From Flavobacterium sp. CF108 (GTDB lineage Bacteria; Bacteroidota; Bacteroidia; Flavobacteriales; Flavobacteriaceae), in assembly GCF_900129795.1 (NCBI RefSeq), contig NZ_FQWW01000007.1, positions 310,001-374,000 on the forward strand: 64,000 nucleotides of DNA, written 5' to 3'. Position 1 is the first letter of the stretch. The number at the start of each line of letters is the position of its first letter. The position numbers and the translations under genes are program-made. Shown piece by piece: positions 8,892 to 16,991 of the stretch. The notes under the pieces were generated by a model. The model was not told where the DNA came from. It made no database searches and saw nothing but the letters and a program-made list of their open reading frames with translations.

Positions 8892-11800
8892 TTAAAATGT
8901 TATTTGTACGCCAGCTGTAATCACTTTAAGAGGGGGAAGGAAACCGGAAGTTGTAAATTCAGGATCTCCATCTTTGTATTTTGTGAAGGTCAAAAGGTTC
9001 TGGCCCTGAAGCATGATTTTACAATTGGTTTCTTTAAGATTTAACGGCACTTCATAGGTAAGGGAAATATTTTTTAAGCGAATAAAAGAAGCATCTGCTA
9101 TGATGGCATCACTCTCAGAATAATAAAAATCGGCTGTTAATGCATCACTGTTGTAACCTGTGGTGTTAATTTGGTAAAGCGAGCTGTCTCCAGCTTGTTG
9201 CCATGAGTTACTTATCCTGCTTTGCTGATTGGACATCATTCCTGCAGGACCCATGGGAAACAGGCGATTTTTTTGCTTTACGAATTGAAAAAGAAAGTCA
9301 AGGCTCCAGCGATTATAAGTCAATTGATTTTGGATACCACCGAAGTATTCGGGATTCAGGTCAGCGGTAATTTGTCTGTCTTCAGGAAATGAAATAACAC
9401 CATCATTGTTGGGGTCTTCAAATTCATAAACGCCTGTTTGAGAATTAATACCCTTATATTTATAAATCAGCGCAATATTGAGCGGTTCGCCAATTCTATA
9501 TTGTTCTTTATAAGTAGAGCTTTCCAATCCGGGAAAACTAACCAGTTTATTTTGGGCAAATGTGATATTGAAATTTGTTGTCCACTGAAAATTTCCTTTA
9601 TTGAAATTCACTGTACGGAGTGTCAGCTCCAATCCACTATTTTCAACAGTTGCATCGAGGTTAGCCTGTATGGTTGTAAAGCCTGTAGTTCCGGGCAGCG
9701 GTATGCCTACCAATTGATTTGAAGAACGGTTTTGGTACCATGATGCTGTTGTAAAAATGCGATCATTTAAAAAGCCCAATTCCATTGCAAACTCCAGTTT
9801 TTTGTTGATCTCCCACCCAAAATTAGGATTGAAGAGCCTTGAAGGCTGTAACCCAATACTTCCATTGTAACTAATACCCGTAGTGGTGTAGGTATTTAAG
9901 AATTGATAATCTCCAATTTGATCATTTCCTGTTGTCCCATAGCTTGCTCGTATTTTTCCAAAACTCAGCCAAGTGCTGGATTTCATAAAACTTTCGTTTG
10001 TGAAAAGCCAGGCAGCTCCAATAGCCCCAAATGTGGAGAATTGGTTACCAGGTCCAAAACGGCTTGAACCATCACGGCGTGCGGTAAGATTTAAAATATA
10101 GCGCTGCTGCCAATTATAGTTTAACCTTCCAAAAAAGGCTTGATACTTATATTGTGTTTCATCATTTTGCAGTACTGTAAGGGTTTTGGCAGCCGCTAAG
10201 TTGTAAATAAGACTGTTAGAACTGAAGCCGCTGCCAGACTGATATAGGGTTTTATTACTTTGGTTTTGAAATGTAGCTCCTAAAAGGATACCGAATTTTC
10301 CTTTTGCAATATCTTTTTCCCAATTGATTTGCGGCTCAGCAATCCACGAAGAACGATTGGTTATATTGCTGTAGATAGTAGAACGCGAACTGCTCACGCT
10401 ATAAATAGGGTTATAAACAGATGAAGGAGAAGTACGTGTTTCTGTGGTACCTAAATCTGTATAGCCAAAGCTGCTTTTTACTGTAAGATTATCAGCAAGT
10501 TCATAAGACAATACAGTATTGGCGACAAGATCTTTCGTTTTGGATTTAAATTGAGCGTTGAGGTTTCCAAGGGGATTTTCCCAAGTTTCATTCTCCCAGT
10601 TCAAAGAACCGTCGGGATTGTAGAGTGCGGGCGCATTAGGAGCAAGGGTACGCGCATAATAGGTGAGATCAAAGGCCGGCTGATCGTTATCCTGCACATT
10701 ATAGACAGCTGAAAAATTCATACGAAACTTATTATCCTCCGAGCGATGATTGATGTTAATCTGTGCACCTCCTTTGTTATAACCGAAATCTCCGGGATAA
10801 ACTACTGATTCATCATGGTAATTACCACTTAAGAGAAATTGGGTATGTTCTGATCCGCCAGAGACCGCTCCCTGAATATCGCTGATTTGAGAAGTTCCAC
10901 CTATAAGCTCTTTCTGCCAATTGGTATTACGGTTCTGATCCCATGTTCCATTAATGTCATAATCAGTTTCACCGTACTCTATACCATCATTTATGAAAGC
11001 TTGTTTTCTCATAGCCAGATATTGTCCGGTATTCATAAGATCCATAAATTTTGTTACTTTTCCGGCCCCGGTCGAACTTGTGATGGTGAATTTTGTTTTC
11101 CCTGCTTTTCCTTTTTTAGTTGTAATCAATACTACCCCATTAGCTCCACGAGATCCGTAGATAGAGGTTGCATCGGCATCTTTCAGGACTTCAATACTTT
11201 CGATATTATCTGGATTGATGCTGTTGAGCGGACTGGTAGCAGTTGGGTATATGGTAGAGGTCTGTCTATATCCAATTGGATCAGAGGCATAGGGAACACC
11301 GTCAATGATGTAGAGCGGAGCATTTGCAGTAGAACGCACACTGTTCTGACCCCTGATTTTGATATCAAAACCGCCGCCGGCCACACCTGTGGTCTGAGTT
11401 ATGCTTACCCCGGCCATTCTGCCCTGCATGGCAGCTAGAACATTAGTTACAGGCTGCGTCTGAATATCTTTAGAAGTAATACGGGCTATATTTCCTGTAC
11501 GTTCACTTTCTTTTACAGAATAATATCCTGCGTTAACTCGAACTTCCTGCAGGGTGGTCGTATCATATATCAATTGAACATCGACTTTTGTACGACCATT
11601 TACAGGTACTAGTACGGTTTTAAAACCAATAAACGACACTATTAAAGTATCCTGCGGGGAGGCAGAAAGACTGTATTGCCCACTATAATCTGAAATAGCT
11701 GTAGAATTAGTTTTATTCTTTACAGCAATAGTAACTCCTGGCAATGGATTGATGCCATCTGTGATAGTTCCCTGAATATGATGCTGTTGGAAATTAGAGA

Positions 11801-11912
11801 GGTTATGCCTAAAAGTTTTTTTAGCATAAACGGATGAAAAAGACAAGAGCATACCCATAAAAATTAGGCAATAAAGATCTTTCCCATCCTTGTAAAATGA
11901 AAAATTATTCAT
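8892..11912 (-). CDS. SusC/RagA-family TonB-linked outer-membrane transporter
   Basis: 1006 residues: an N-terminal signal region (GMLLSFSSVYA), a carboxypeptidase-regulatory-like beta domain (HIQGTITDGINPLPGVTIAV), a plug (VTNVLAAMQGRMAGVSITQ, then APLYIIDGVP and YGSRGANGVVLITTKKGK), and a long beta-barrel ending LKVITAGVQITF with a terminal aromatic residue. The plug and DGVP motifs are diagnostic of SusC/RagA transporters. It is the first gene of the minus-strand susC-susD-S9 operon. It is full length with no frameshift, so the import module appears intact on the ICE. Confidence 0.94.
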   Translation of the reverse strand: MNNFSFYKDGKDLYCLIFMGMLLSFSSVYAKKTFRHNLSNFQQHHIQGTITDGINPLPGVTIAVKNKTNSTAISDYSGQYSLSASPQDTLIVSFIGFKTVLVPVNGRTKVDVQLIYDTTTLQEVRVNAGYYSVKESERTGNIARITSKDIQTQPVTNVLAAMQGRMAGVSITQTTGVAGGGFDIKIRGQNSVRSTANAPLYIIDGVPYASDPIGYRQTSTIYPTATSPLNSINPDNIESIEVLKDADATSIYGSRGANGVVLITTKKGKAGKTKFTITSSTGAGKVTKFMDLMNTGQYLAMRKQAFINDGIEYGETDYDINGTWDQNRNTNWQKELIGGTSQISDIQGAVSGGSEHTQFLLSGNYHDESVVYPGDFGYNKGGAQININHRSEDNKFRMNFSAVYNVQDNDQPAFDLTYYARTLAPNAPALYNPDGSLNWENETWENPLGNLNAQFKSKTKDLVANTVLSYELADNLTVKSSFGYTDLGTTETRTSPSSVYNPIYSVSSSRSTIYSNITNRSSWIAEPQINWEKDIAKGKFGILLGATFQNQSNKTLYQSGSGFSSNSLIYNLAAAKTLTVLQNDETQYKYQAFFGRLNYNWQQRYILNLTARRDGSSRFGPGNQFSTFGAIGAAWLFTNESFMKSSTWLSFGKIRASYGTTGNDQIGDYQFLNTYTTTGISYNGSIGLQPSRLFNPNFGWEINKKLEFAMELGFLNDRIFTTASWYQNRSSNQLVGIPLPGTTGFTTIQANLDATVENSGLELTLRTVNFNKGNFQWTTNFNITFAQNKLVSFPGLESSTYKEQYRIGEPLNIALIYKYKGINSQTGVYEFEDPNNDGVISFPEDRQITADLNPEYFGGIQNQLTYNRWSLDFLFQFVKQKNRLFPMGPAGMMSNQQSRISNSWQQAGDSSLYQINTTGYNSDALTADFYYSESDAIIADASFIRLKNISLTYEVPLNLKETNCKIMLQGQNLLTFTKYKDGDPEFTTSGFLPPLKVITAGVQITF

Positions 11913-12160
11913 AATATTGGATTGGTTAGTTGAACGATGGTTTGATTGGCTACGGTCCTCTATGGTTGTTTGGCGACGAAGTAGAGGGCCATTTTTTATG
12001 CATTAAGTGGAAGTCTTAATTGACATAAAGAAGATTTATTTAAAACATAAGCAATAATTGTTTTTAAAGGTTGGACTTCTTTGATACGAAACTTTAAAAA
12101 AGAAAAGCTATTGCCAAGAATAATAAGAGAGTTTGGGTAATAAAAAAGGCGCGGAACTCA
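11913..12160. other. Promoter-side gap upstream of susC
   Basis: This gap holds the upstream region of the minus-strand susC operon. I see no coding region or clear operator in it. AT-rich sequence at 12010-12140 leads into the long hairpin at 12165-12273. Confidence 0.4.
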
Positions 12161-12164
12161 GCTT

Positions 12165-12273
12165 ATTGACTTGAGGTACTGGAAATACCGAGGAACAATA
12201 AGTGAGCCCACGCCATAGGCGTGAGCATCTTACTTATCCTCTCGTTCCTTTTAAATTTCCAGTTTTCAAGTCG
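12165..12273. repeat. Long nested hairpin (~109 nt), structured RNA or recombination site
   Basis: Successive nested arms pair around an ATA loop: TTGACTTGA (12165-12173) with TCAAGTCGA (12265-12273, one mismatch), ACTGGAAA (12177-12184) with TTTCCAGT (12255-12262), GGAAC (12191-12195) with GTTCC (12243-12247), ATAAGT (12197-12202) with ACTTAT (12231-12236), and CACGCC (12208-12213) with GGCGTG (12217-12222). No ORF covers it. It separates the susC operon from the XRE gene and defence cassettes. It is unlike the attC-like repeats in sequence. The function is unknown. Confidence 0.75.
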
Positions 12274-12361
12274 AGATTCTAAGCGAATGCTTCAAATATT
12301 TTTATGTGAAGAATCGCAAATATATAAATTCAATCACAAATATAATAAAAAAAACTCACAA

Positions 12362-12379
12362 CTACACATATATGTGTAG
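12362..12379. promoter_or_regulatory. 18-bp perfect palindrome upstream of the XRE gene, likely operator
   Basis: CTACACATATATGTGTAG is its own reverse complement and ends 33 bp before the XRE start codon. That is a typical place for autoregulation by a dimeric HTH repressor. Binding is inferred. Confidence 0.6.
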
Positions 12380-12412
12380 GATTAATATTTTTTTATACTG
12401 CAAATTTATCTT

Positions 12413-12637
12413 GTGGAAGAAAAAGAAATAAATAAGGTACAAATTGCTCTTGGAGCTACTATAAGGAAAATTAGAGAGGAGAGGACTAATTATTCACAAT
12501 CTAAGTTAGCTGTTGAAATTGGCATGTCAGAAAATCAGGTGAGTAGAATTGAAAGAGGCGAAACAAACCCAACAGTCAAAACCCTAACCATAATTGCAAA
12601 AGCCTTAAAAGTTGATATAAAGGATCTATTTGTATAA
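12413..12637 (+). CDS. XRE-family transcriptional regulator (small HTH protein)
   Basis: 74 residues, starting at GTG (12413), consisting almost entirely of a Cro/C1-type HTH: ALGATIRKIREERTNYSQSKLAVEIGMSENQVSRIERGETNPTVKTL, with recognition helix SENQVSRIERG. Such single-domain regulators often repress neighbouring mobile or defence genes. A perfect 18-bp palindrome lies 33 bp upstream and is its likely operator. It is the first gene of the plus-strand cargo block and may control transcription into the cassette array, although a terminator-like hairpin lies 88 bp downstream of its stop. Confidence 0.9.
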   Translation: MEEKEINKVQIALGATIRKIREERTNYSQSKLAVEIGMSENQVSRIERGETNPTVKTLTIIAKALKVDIKDLFV

Positions 12638-12724
12638 AGTAATAGGTATAAATTACTCTTAAAAAACTACTCCATTTCAATTTGATTTACGTAAAAATTA
12701 GAAAAAACTATATTAAATACAAAA

Positions 12725-12745
12725 GATGCTTAGGCATCTTTTTTT
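12725..12745 (+). terminator. Rho-independent terminator after XRE
   Basis: GATGC-TTAG-GCATC followed by seven T. The copy-2 equivalent at 17154 has two stem mismatches, so the terminator is well formed only here. Confidence 0.65.
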
Positions 12746-12954
12746 ATTTCGTTGAAATTATAAAAACACGTATTTATACGGGGTCTCTCTATTTATTAAA
12801 AAACTAATTTGCCATTTCAAGGTATAATTATGGAAAACCGTAAAAGAAAATGAAATTGGTTACGTAAGTTTGATAGTAAGAGATTATAAATGGCATAAAG
12901 CTATCTGATAATGTGCGTTACTAAGCCATTCTATGACAAGAATAAACGAGTTAT
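12725..12954. repeat. Direct repeat element, copy 1 (~230 bp)
   Basis: This stretch is closely similar over its length to 17154-17376. Shared blocks include CACGTATTTATACGGG, CTCTCTATTTATTAAAAAAC, AATTTGCCATTTCAAGG and ATGGAAAACCGTAAAAGAAA. It starts with a terminator-like stem GATGC/GCATC followed by T7, contains the near-palindrome GTATTTATAC, and ends at GTTATGC just before a gene. Both copies stand directly upstream of a cassette gene, so the element may be a promoter unit, a gene-less cassette or a recombination site. Confidence 0.85.
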
Positions 12955-13005
12955 GCGTGATACTGCCCAAACTAACTAAAATAAATAATATCAGAAGAAT
13001 CTATA

Positions 13006-13734
13006 ATGAAAATTAAATTCCCTTGTTCAAAATGTTTTATTGAACGCATAGAAACAATAGATTTTATTCAAGTTCAAGACGGAAGTTTATATTTTTACAC
13101 TTGTTCGCAAGGTCATAAAAATGTATACTTTGAAAAAAATGAAAAGTTTGAGTTATTGATGGAATCTGCTGTATATGCAATTCTTGATGGTTATTATAGA
13201 GAAGCTGTTTCATCAATGTCAGCAAGTTTAGAACGCTTACAAGAATTTGCTATTAAAGTATTATGTAAAGAAAGCGAAGTTTCAGATGAACTCTTTAAAA
13301 CGTCATGGAAAGAAGTGAGTCAACAATCAGAAAGACAACTAGGCGCATTTATATTTTTATATACTCAGAAATACAAATCTATTCCAGATACTTTAAATAG
13401 TAATGAAAGAAACTTTAGAAACGATATTATTCATAAAGGAAAATTTCCAACTTATGAAGAAACTATAAAATATGGACAAAGAATTTTAGACATTACATTT
13501 AATATTCTTAGTAAGCTTAGAAGTACATCTGAACAAACAATAAGAAATTTTGCAGACCAAAAACAAGAAGAAATGTTTAGAAAGTTTGAAGAAATTAATG
13601 AAGACCCATTTACGGTATTATCACCAAACATAATAAACTTGCATTATCATATTTCAAGTTTTGAGAAAACAAACTTAGTTGAATATTTAGAATTAGCTAA
13701 AATAGAACATAATAAAAAAAGTACGAACGCATAA
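13006..13734 (+). CDS. Zinc-ribbon / HEPN-like protein, defence candidate
   Basis: 242 residues. The N-terminus carries a CSKC pair (C8, C11) and a TCSQGH motif about 25 residues later, suggesting a small zinc ribbon. A helical domain follows, with RNDIIHKGKFPTYEE at about residues 140-155. RNDIIH fits the R-x4-H motif of HEPN ribonuclease-type domains, and the surrounding helices (VSSMSASLERLQEFAIKVL, TIKYGQRILDITFNILSKL) fit a HEPN bundle. HEPN nucleases act in toxin-antitoxin and abortive-infection systems; this role is inferred. The stop codon lies inside the first box of an attC-like site, and the direct repeat copy 1 ends 51 bp upstream. Confidence 0.75.
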   Translation: MKIKFPCSKCFIERIETIDFIQVQDGSLYFYTCSQGHKNVYFEKNEKFELLMESAVYAILDGYYREAVSSMSASLERLQEFAIKVLCKESEVSDELFKTSWKEVSQQSERQLGAFIFLYTQKYKSIPDTLNSNERNFRNDIIHKGKFPTYEETIKYGQRILDITFNILSKLRSTSEQTIRNFADQKQEEMFRKFEEINEDPFTVLSPNIINLHYHISSFEKTNLVEYLELAKIEHNKKSTNA

Positions 13735-13858
13735 CAGCTACAATGGATTTTGGCAATTGGTTTAATGGAAAGTTGGTTTTGGATTTGGGATGATTTGGTA
13801 AATCCTAAGAATGGGCTTAATTTAGTACCAAACCCGCTGTAGCACCAAGACGTTAGGG
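13729..13858 (+). repeat. attC-like cassette site 1
   Basis: 130 bp. It opens with GCATAAC (overlapping the TAA stop of the HEPN-like gene) and closes with GTTAGGG. Inner arms: GCTACA just inside the left box, TGTAGC just inside the right box, with the usual unpaired spacer on the right side. A central stem is visible at GGATTT...AAATCC. The layout RYYYAAC...GTTRRRY with variable, self-complementary inner arms is that of integron attC. Its left third is nearly identical to sites 3 and 7. Confidence 0.75.
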
Positions 13859-13906
13859 CAAGCATCAAAAATGACACACATTAACAATTAACCAAACGAA
13901 TTCACA

Positions 13907-14905
13907 ATGATAATTGAAACATATACAAATTTAGCAGAAAAAGCAAACCACTTTGACACCGTTAATATTGACAACAAAGCAGACCTTGACAATCTAATTG
14001 CAAAATGGACACAAAAGGACAATGATAAAAAAATGATTTTTCGCGGATTGACGGAAGCCAAATATAAACTGATTAACTCTGCTCAACGTTTTTGGAATGG
14101 AGAAGAATTAGACAAACTTGGAAGAACTTATAAAGATTTTATTCAAACTGAAATAGACAAAGCCAAAACATTTCAGAACAACCTTTTGATAAAATTTTAC
14201 GATGCTTTTGGACATACAGCTTATGATTTGTCAATTTTAAGTTTTTTACAACACTATAAAGCACCCACTCCATTACTTGATTTCACTTATAATTTCGACA
14301 GTGCATTATTCTTTGGTACTGACGGATTAACTCATAGTCCATCAACAGACATTGGTAACTATTTTTCTATATATGCAATCAATACAGAGGAAAAAGACTT
14401 CACTTCATTTATCTCACATTTAGATTCCAGTATTTTGCAAATTGACAGTATCTTGGAAAGTAACAAGGAAATCGAAATTGATACTACAGAAATCTTAAAC
14501 AAATTTGAACAATTACAATACAGTCATTTTCATGAACTCACACTTTTTTATCTCCCTGGATATATTCAAGGTGGCACTTCTTTCACTATTGCTAACAAAC
14601 CCAATTTTAAATTAGTTTACAATCAACATAACCTTAATATAATTAATCAAGAGGGATTATTTGTATTTAATTCCGACCCAACACATCCTTTAGAAGATTT
14701 TTTTAGCGGTGGTTCTGGGACAGGTTTTCAATCAACATTTCAACTACCAAAAATGAAGTGTTGGAATATTCACAAGAGCTTAAACGAATACGTAGTTAGA
14801 CACCTAACAGAGAATAGACCATGGCCAATAAATAAAGAATTCATGTATCCACAAGAGGAATTTATTGCAAGTAGTGCTTTTAAGCAATTCAAGAACTTCA
14901 CATAA
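13907..14905 (+). CDS. FRG-domain protein
   Basis: 332 residues. The FRG domain starts at MIFRGLTEAKYKLINSAQR (F45-R46-G47) and includes SILSFLQHYKAPTPLLDFTY (residues ~124-143), the conserved LQHYGxPTxLLDxT block, plus NSDPTHPLEDFF downstream. FRG domains occur in many phage-encoded and defence-associated proteins and may be nucleases or ADP-ribosyl-handling domains; the biochemical role is not settled. There is no signal peptide or TM. It occupies a single-gene cassette between attC-like sites 1 and 2. Confidence 0.88.
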   Translation: MIIETYTNLAEKANHFDTVNIDNKADLDNLIAKWTQKDNDKKMIFRGLTEAKYKLINSAQRFWNGEELDKLGRTYKDFIQTEIDKAKTFQNNLLIKFYDAFGHTAYDLSILSFLQHYKAPTPLLDFTYNFDSALFFGTDGLTHSPSTDIGNYFSIYAINTEEKDFTSFISHLDSSILQIDSILESNKEIEIDTTEILNKFEQLQYSHFHELTLFYLPGYIQGGTSFTIANKPNFKLVYNQHNLNIINQEGLFVFNSDPTHPLEDFFSGGSGTGFQSTFQLPKMKCWNIHKSLNEYVVRHLTENRPWPINKEFMYPQEEFIASSAFKQFKNFT

Positions 14906-14923
14906 TAAGCGACGAATGCCAGC

Positions 14924-15052
14924 CCCTAACAGCTTGGCGATATTGGGGTTTTAGGCTGAATTTAAAGATGGTTTTGTATTTGGAAAATTTGTGTTTAACC
15001 GAAAAATCTCGCATCTTTATTCCCAACCTCGCCAGGCACCAGAACGTTAGCT
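14924..15052 (+). repeat. attC-like cassette site 2
   Basis: 129 bp from CCCTAAC to GTTAGCT. Inner arms GCTTGGCGA (left) and TCGCCAGGC (right) pair. Further pairs are TTGGG/CCCAA, TAAAGATG/CATCTTTA and GGTT/AACC, giving a long imperfect hairpin. The best-formed site of the array. Confidence 0.8.
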
Positions 15053-15079
15053 GTAATATTTCCAGAAAAAAAGAATTAT

Positions 15080-15901
15080 ATGAAATACATAAAATCAATT
15101 ATTATCTTATTTATAATTGCATTTTCATTATATATCGGATATAACGCAATTTTTCCATATAATTCTCCTGAATGGATGGGATTCGCCCCATATGATGCAG
15201 TCAAAAGTGGTGCAGAACCAAAAAAATTATGGGACTGGTTAGACTTACTAATTGTTCCTTTATCAATTGCAACAATCGGCTGGATATATAAAGAATATGA
15301 AAAATCCAAAGATGAAAAAAAGGACTTTGAAAATAAACAAAATGAGACATTAGATTCTTACTTCAGAGTTATTTCTGACTTAATAATAAAATCAAATTTG
15401 CTTGATATTCATTTAAATAAAGAAAGTAAAATTATTGCTAGAACTCGTACAATTGTTGCGATAGAAAATCTTAACGATGAAAGAAAAGGGCAAGTTCTAC
15501 AATTTTTATATGAATCTAAATTAATAGATAAAGATATTATAGAATTGATAGGTGCTAATTTTAGAACTTCTGAAGTTTCTGGAATAGTATTAAAAGACAC
15601 AATAATAAAAGGTGTTTATTTTTGTAATTCAAAATTTATAAGATCTTATTTAGATCGTTCCGTATTTACAGCTTGTGATTTTACTAATACAGATTTCACT
15701 GATTCATCAATGCAAAACACTGATTTATCGTATACTAAATTAATCAGATGTAAATTAGTAAATATTGATTTGACCACTGTTGACTTTGAGGGTGCTGACC
15801 TAACAGATGCTGACCTAACAAACTCAGTAATACTCAAAAGTCAATTAGAAAAAATATTTAAAAAAAATAATATCAAATTAAATAAAACTAAAATATTATG
15901 A
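15080..15901 (+). CDS. Membrane-anchored pentapeptide-repeat protein
   Basis: 273 residues. A membrane helix occupies residues ~5-24 (IIILFIIAFSLYIGYNAIF) and a second hydrophobic segment ~57-72 (LLIVPLSIATIGWIY). A charged, probably coiled helix follows (YEKSKDEKKDFENKQNE). From about residue 175 the sequence becomes A(D/N)LxX-type pentapeptide repeats (FTACDFTNTDFTDSSMQNTDLSYTK.., GADLTDADLTNS). Pentapeptide repeats form a quadrilateral beta helix and usually mediate protein contacts. The stop overlaps the start of the zinc-finger miniprotein (ATGA), so the two are translationally coupled in one cassette. Confidence 0.85.
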   Translation: MKYIKSIIILFIIAFSLYIGYNAIFPYNSPEWMGFAPYDAVKSGAEPKKLWDWLDLLIVPLSIATIGWIYKEYEKSKDEKKDFENKQNETLDSYFRVISDLIIKSNLLDIHLNKESKIIARTRTIVAIENLNDERKGQVLQFLYESKLIDKDIIELIGANFRTSEVSGIVLKDTIIKGVYFCNSKFIRSYLDRSVFTACDFTNTDFTDSSMQNTDLSYTKLIRCKLVNIDLTTVDFEGADLTDADLTNSVILKSQLEKIFKKNNIKLNKTKIL

Positions 15902-16077
15902 GTGAAAATTGTTCAAGATGTAATGGAAACGGTCAAATAGCTTGCCCAGGTTGTGGAGGAAGAGGTGCAAAGAGCCAAAATAAAGGTCTTAATGAAACTA
16001 AAGTTGTCAATTGTTCTGGTTGCAATGGAAGTGGTCGAGCAACTTGTGGTGGATGTGGAGGAAGTGGTAAAAAATAA
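15898..16077 (+). CDS. DnaJ-type zinc-finger miniprotein (59 aa)
   Basis: A 59-residue ORF starting at an ATG that overlaps the previous stop codon by 4 bp (ATGA). It is almost entirely four CxxCxGxG-like motifs: CSRCNGNG, CPGCGGRG, CSGCNGSG and CGGCGGSG. These are the eight cysteines of a DnaJ central zinc-finger domain without any J-domain. Such fragments bind two zinc ions and may act as a chaperone or redox partner. The coupling suggests it serves the pentapeptide-repeat membrane protein. The attC-like site 3 begins 7 bp after its stop, so both genes form one cassette. Confidence 0.8.
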   Translation: MSENCSRCNGNGQIACPGCGGRGAKSQNKGLNETKVVNCSGCNGSGRATCGGCGGSGKK

Positions 16078-16084
16078 ATACTAC

Positions 16085-16212
16085 AGCTAACAGCACTACA
16101 ACGGATTTAGGGAATAGGCTCAATGGGAATATACTTTTGTATTCAGGATAATTTGGCAAATCCTAGATTAGCGTTTAATTTAATCAAACTCGATGTATGG
16201 AAAACGTTAAAC
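16085..16212 (+). repeat. attC-like cassette site 3
   Basis: 128 bp from AGCTAAC to GTTAAAC; both ends fit RYYYAAC/GTTRRRY exactly. The left third (CTACAACGGATTTAGGGAAT) and the block AATTTGGCAAATCCTA match site 1. The right box lies inside the longest reading of the next ORF, arguing for a downstream start of that gene. Confidence 0.7.
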
Positions 16213-16226
16213 CCAAAATATATAAA

Positions 16227-16991
16227 ATGGATAAAAAAGAAATCTCAGTTAGTGTTTTAAAATCAATTTTCGGTGTAATACCATATGGTGGAAATGCACT
16301 TGATGAATTGTTTTTTGAATATAGTGGAAGAATAAAGCAAAAAAGACTTAACAGGTTTGTGGAAATATTAGCGGATAACTTCACAAAAGATAGGGAGATA
16401 AATTTAGAAAATATTAAAACAGAAGATTTCAATGACTTGTTCGAATCAGTTTTAAGAAGAGTTGTTCAAACGAAATCTGAATTAAAATTAGTGAGATTCA
16501 AAGATATTTTAATAAAGGAATTAAACTGTCCTTCAGAAAATGTTGAACTTATTGATCATTTTCTAGATTTGATAAGTAATTTAACTGAAGAAGAAATTAC
16601 AATACTTTACAATCATAGATATTTCACAATAAAATATGAAGAAGAAATTGATGAAATGAATTTATTGAAAGACAATCTAAATTCACTAGAACAACAAATG
16701 AAAAATGAAACAATAATTATTAATGAATCAAAATTTAGAAAACCACACGATGAAGTCAAAATAAAATATGAAACGAAGAAAGAGTATATTCTTTCTTTTG
16801 CTAAATATAAGAAATCTGAATTTTATGGCTTATCGGAAAATAAATTTATGTTTTATAAACAAAGACTTTTTTCAAAAGGTCTTTTGATTGACAACAGGAT
16901 GAATAGAATAGGAAACCTTCCTTTTGGCCATATGGGCATAACAGAATTTGGAATTGAATTTATTGATTTTATAAAAAATAGTGAGGAATAA
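16227..16991 (+). CDS. Conserved hypothetical protein, defence-island type
   Basis: The frame is open from an ATG at 16197, but that start lies inside the right box of attC-like site 3. I therefore prefer the ATG at 16227 (MDKKEISVSVLKSIFGVIPY), giving 254 residues. The N-terminus has IPYGGNALDELFFEYSGRIKQKRLNRFVEIL, a glycine-rich helix followed by a basic helix. The middle is helical (DFNDLFESVLRRVVQTKSELKLVRFKDILIKEL) and the C-terminus looks like a winged helix (LSENKFMFYKQRLFSKGLLID). I do not recognise an enzymatic motif. Proteins with this N-terminus are familiar to me from bacterial accessory islands, but the function is unknown. Confidence 0.7.
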   Translation: MDKKEISVSVLKSIFGVIPYGGNALDELFFEYSGRIKQKRLNRFVEILADNFTKDREINLENIKTEDFNDLFESVLRRVVQTKSELKLVRFKDILIKELNCPSENVELIDHFLDLISNLTEEEITILYNHRYFTIKYEEEIDEMNLLKDNLNSLEQQMKNETIIINESKFRKPHDEVKIKYETKKEYILSFAKYKKSEFYGLSENKFMFYKQRLFSKGLLIDNRMNRIGNLPFGHMGITEFGIEFIDFIKNSEE

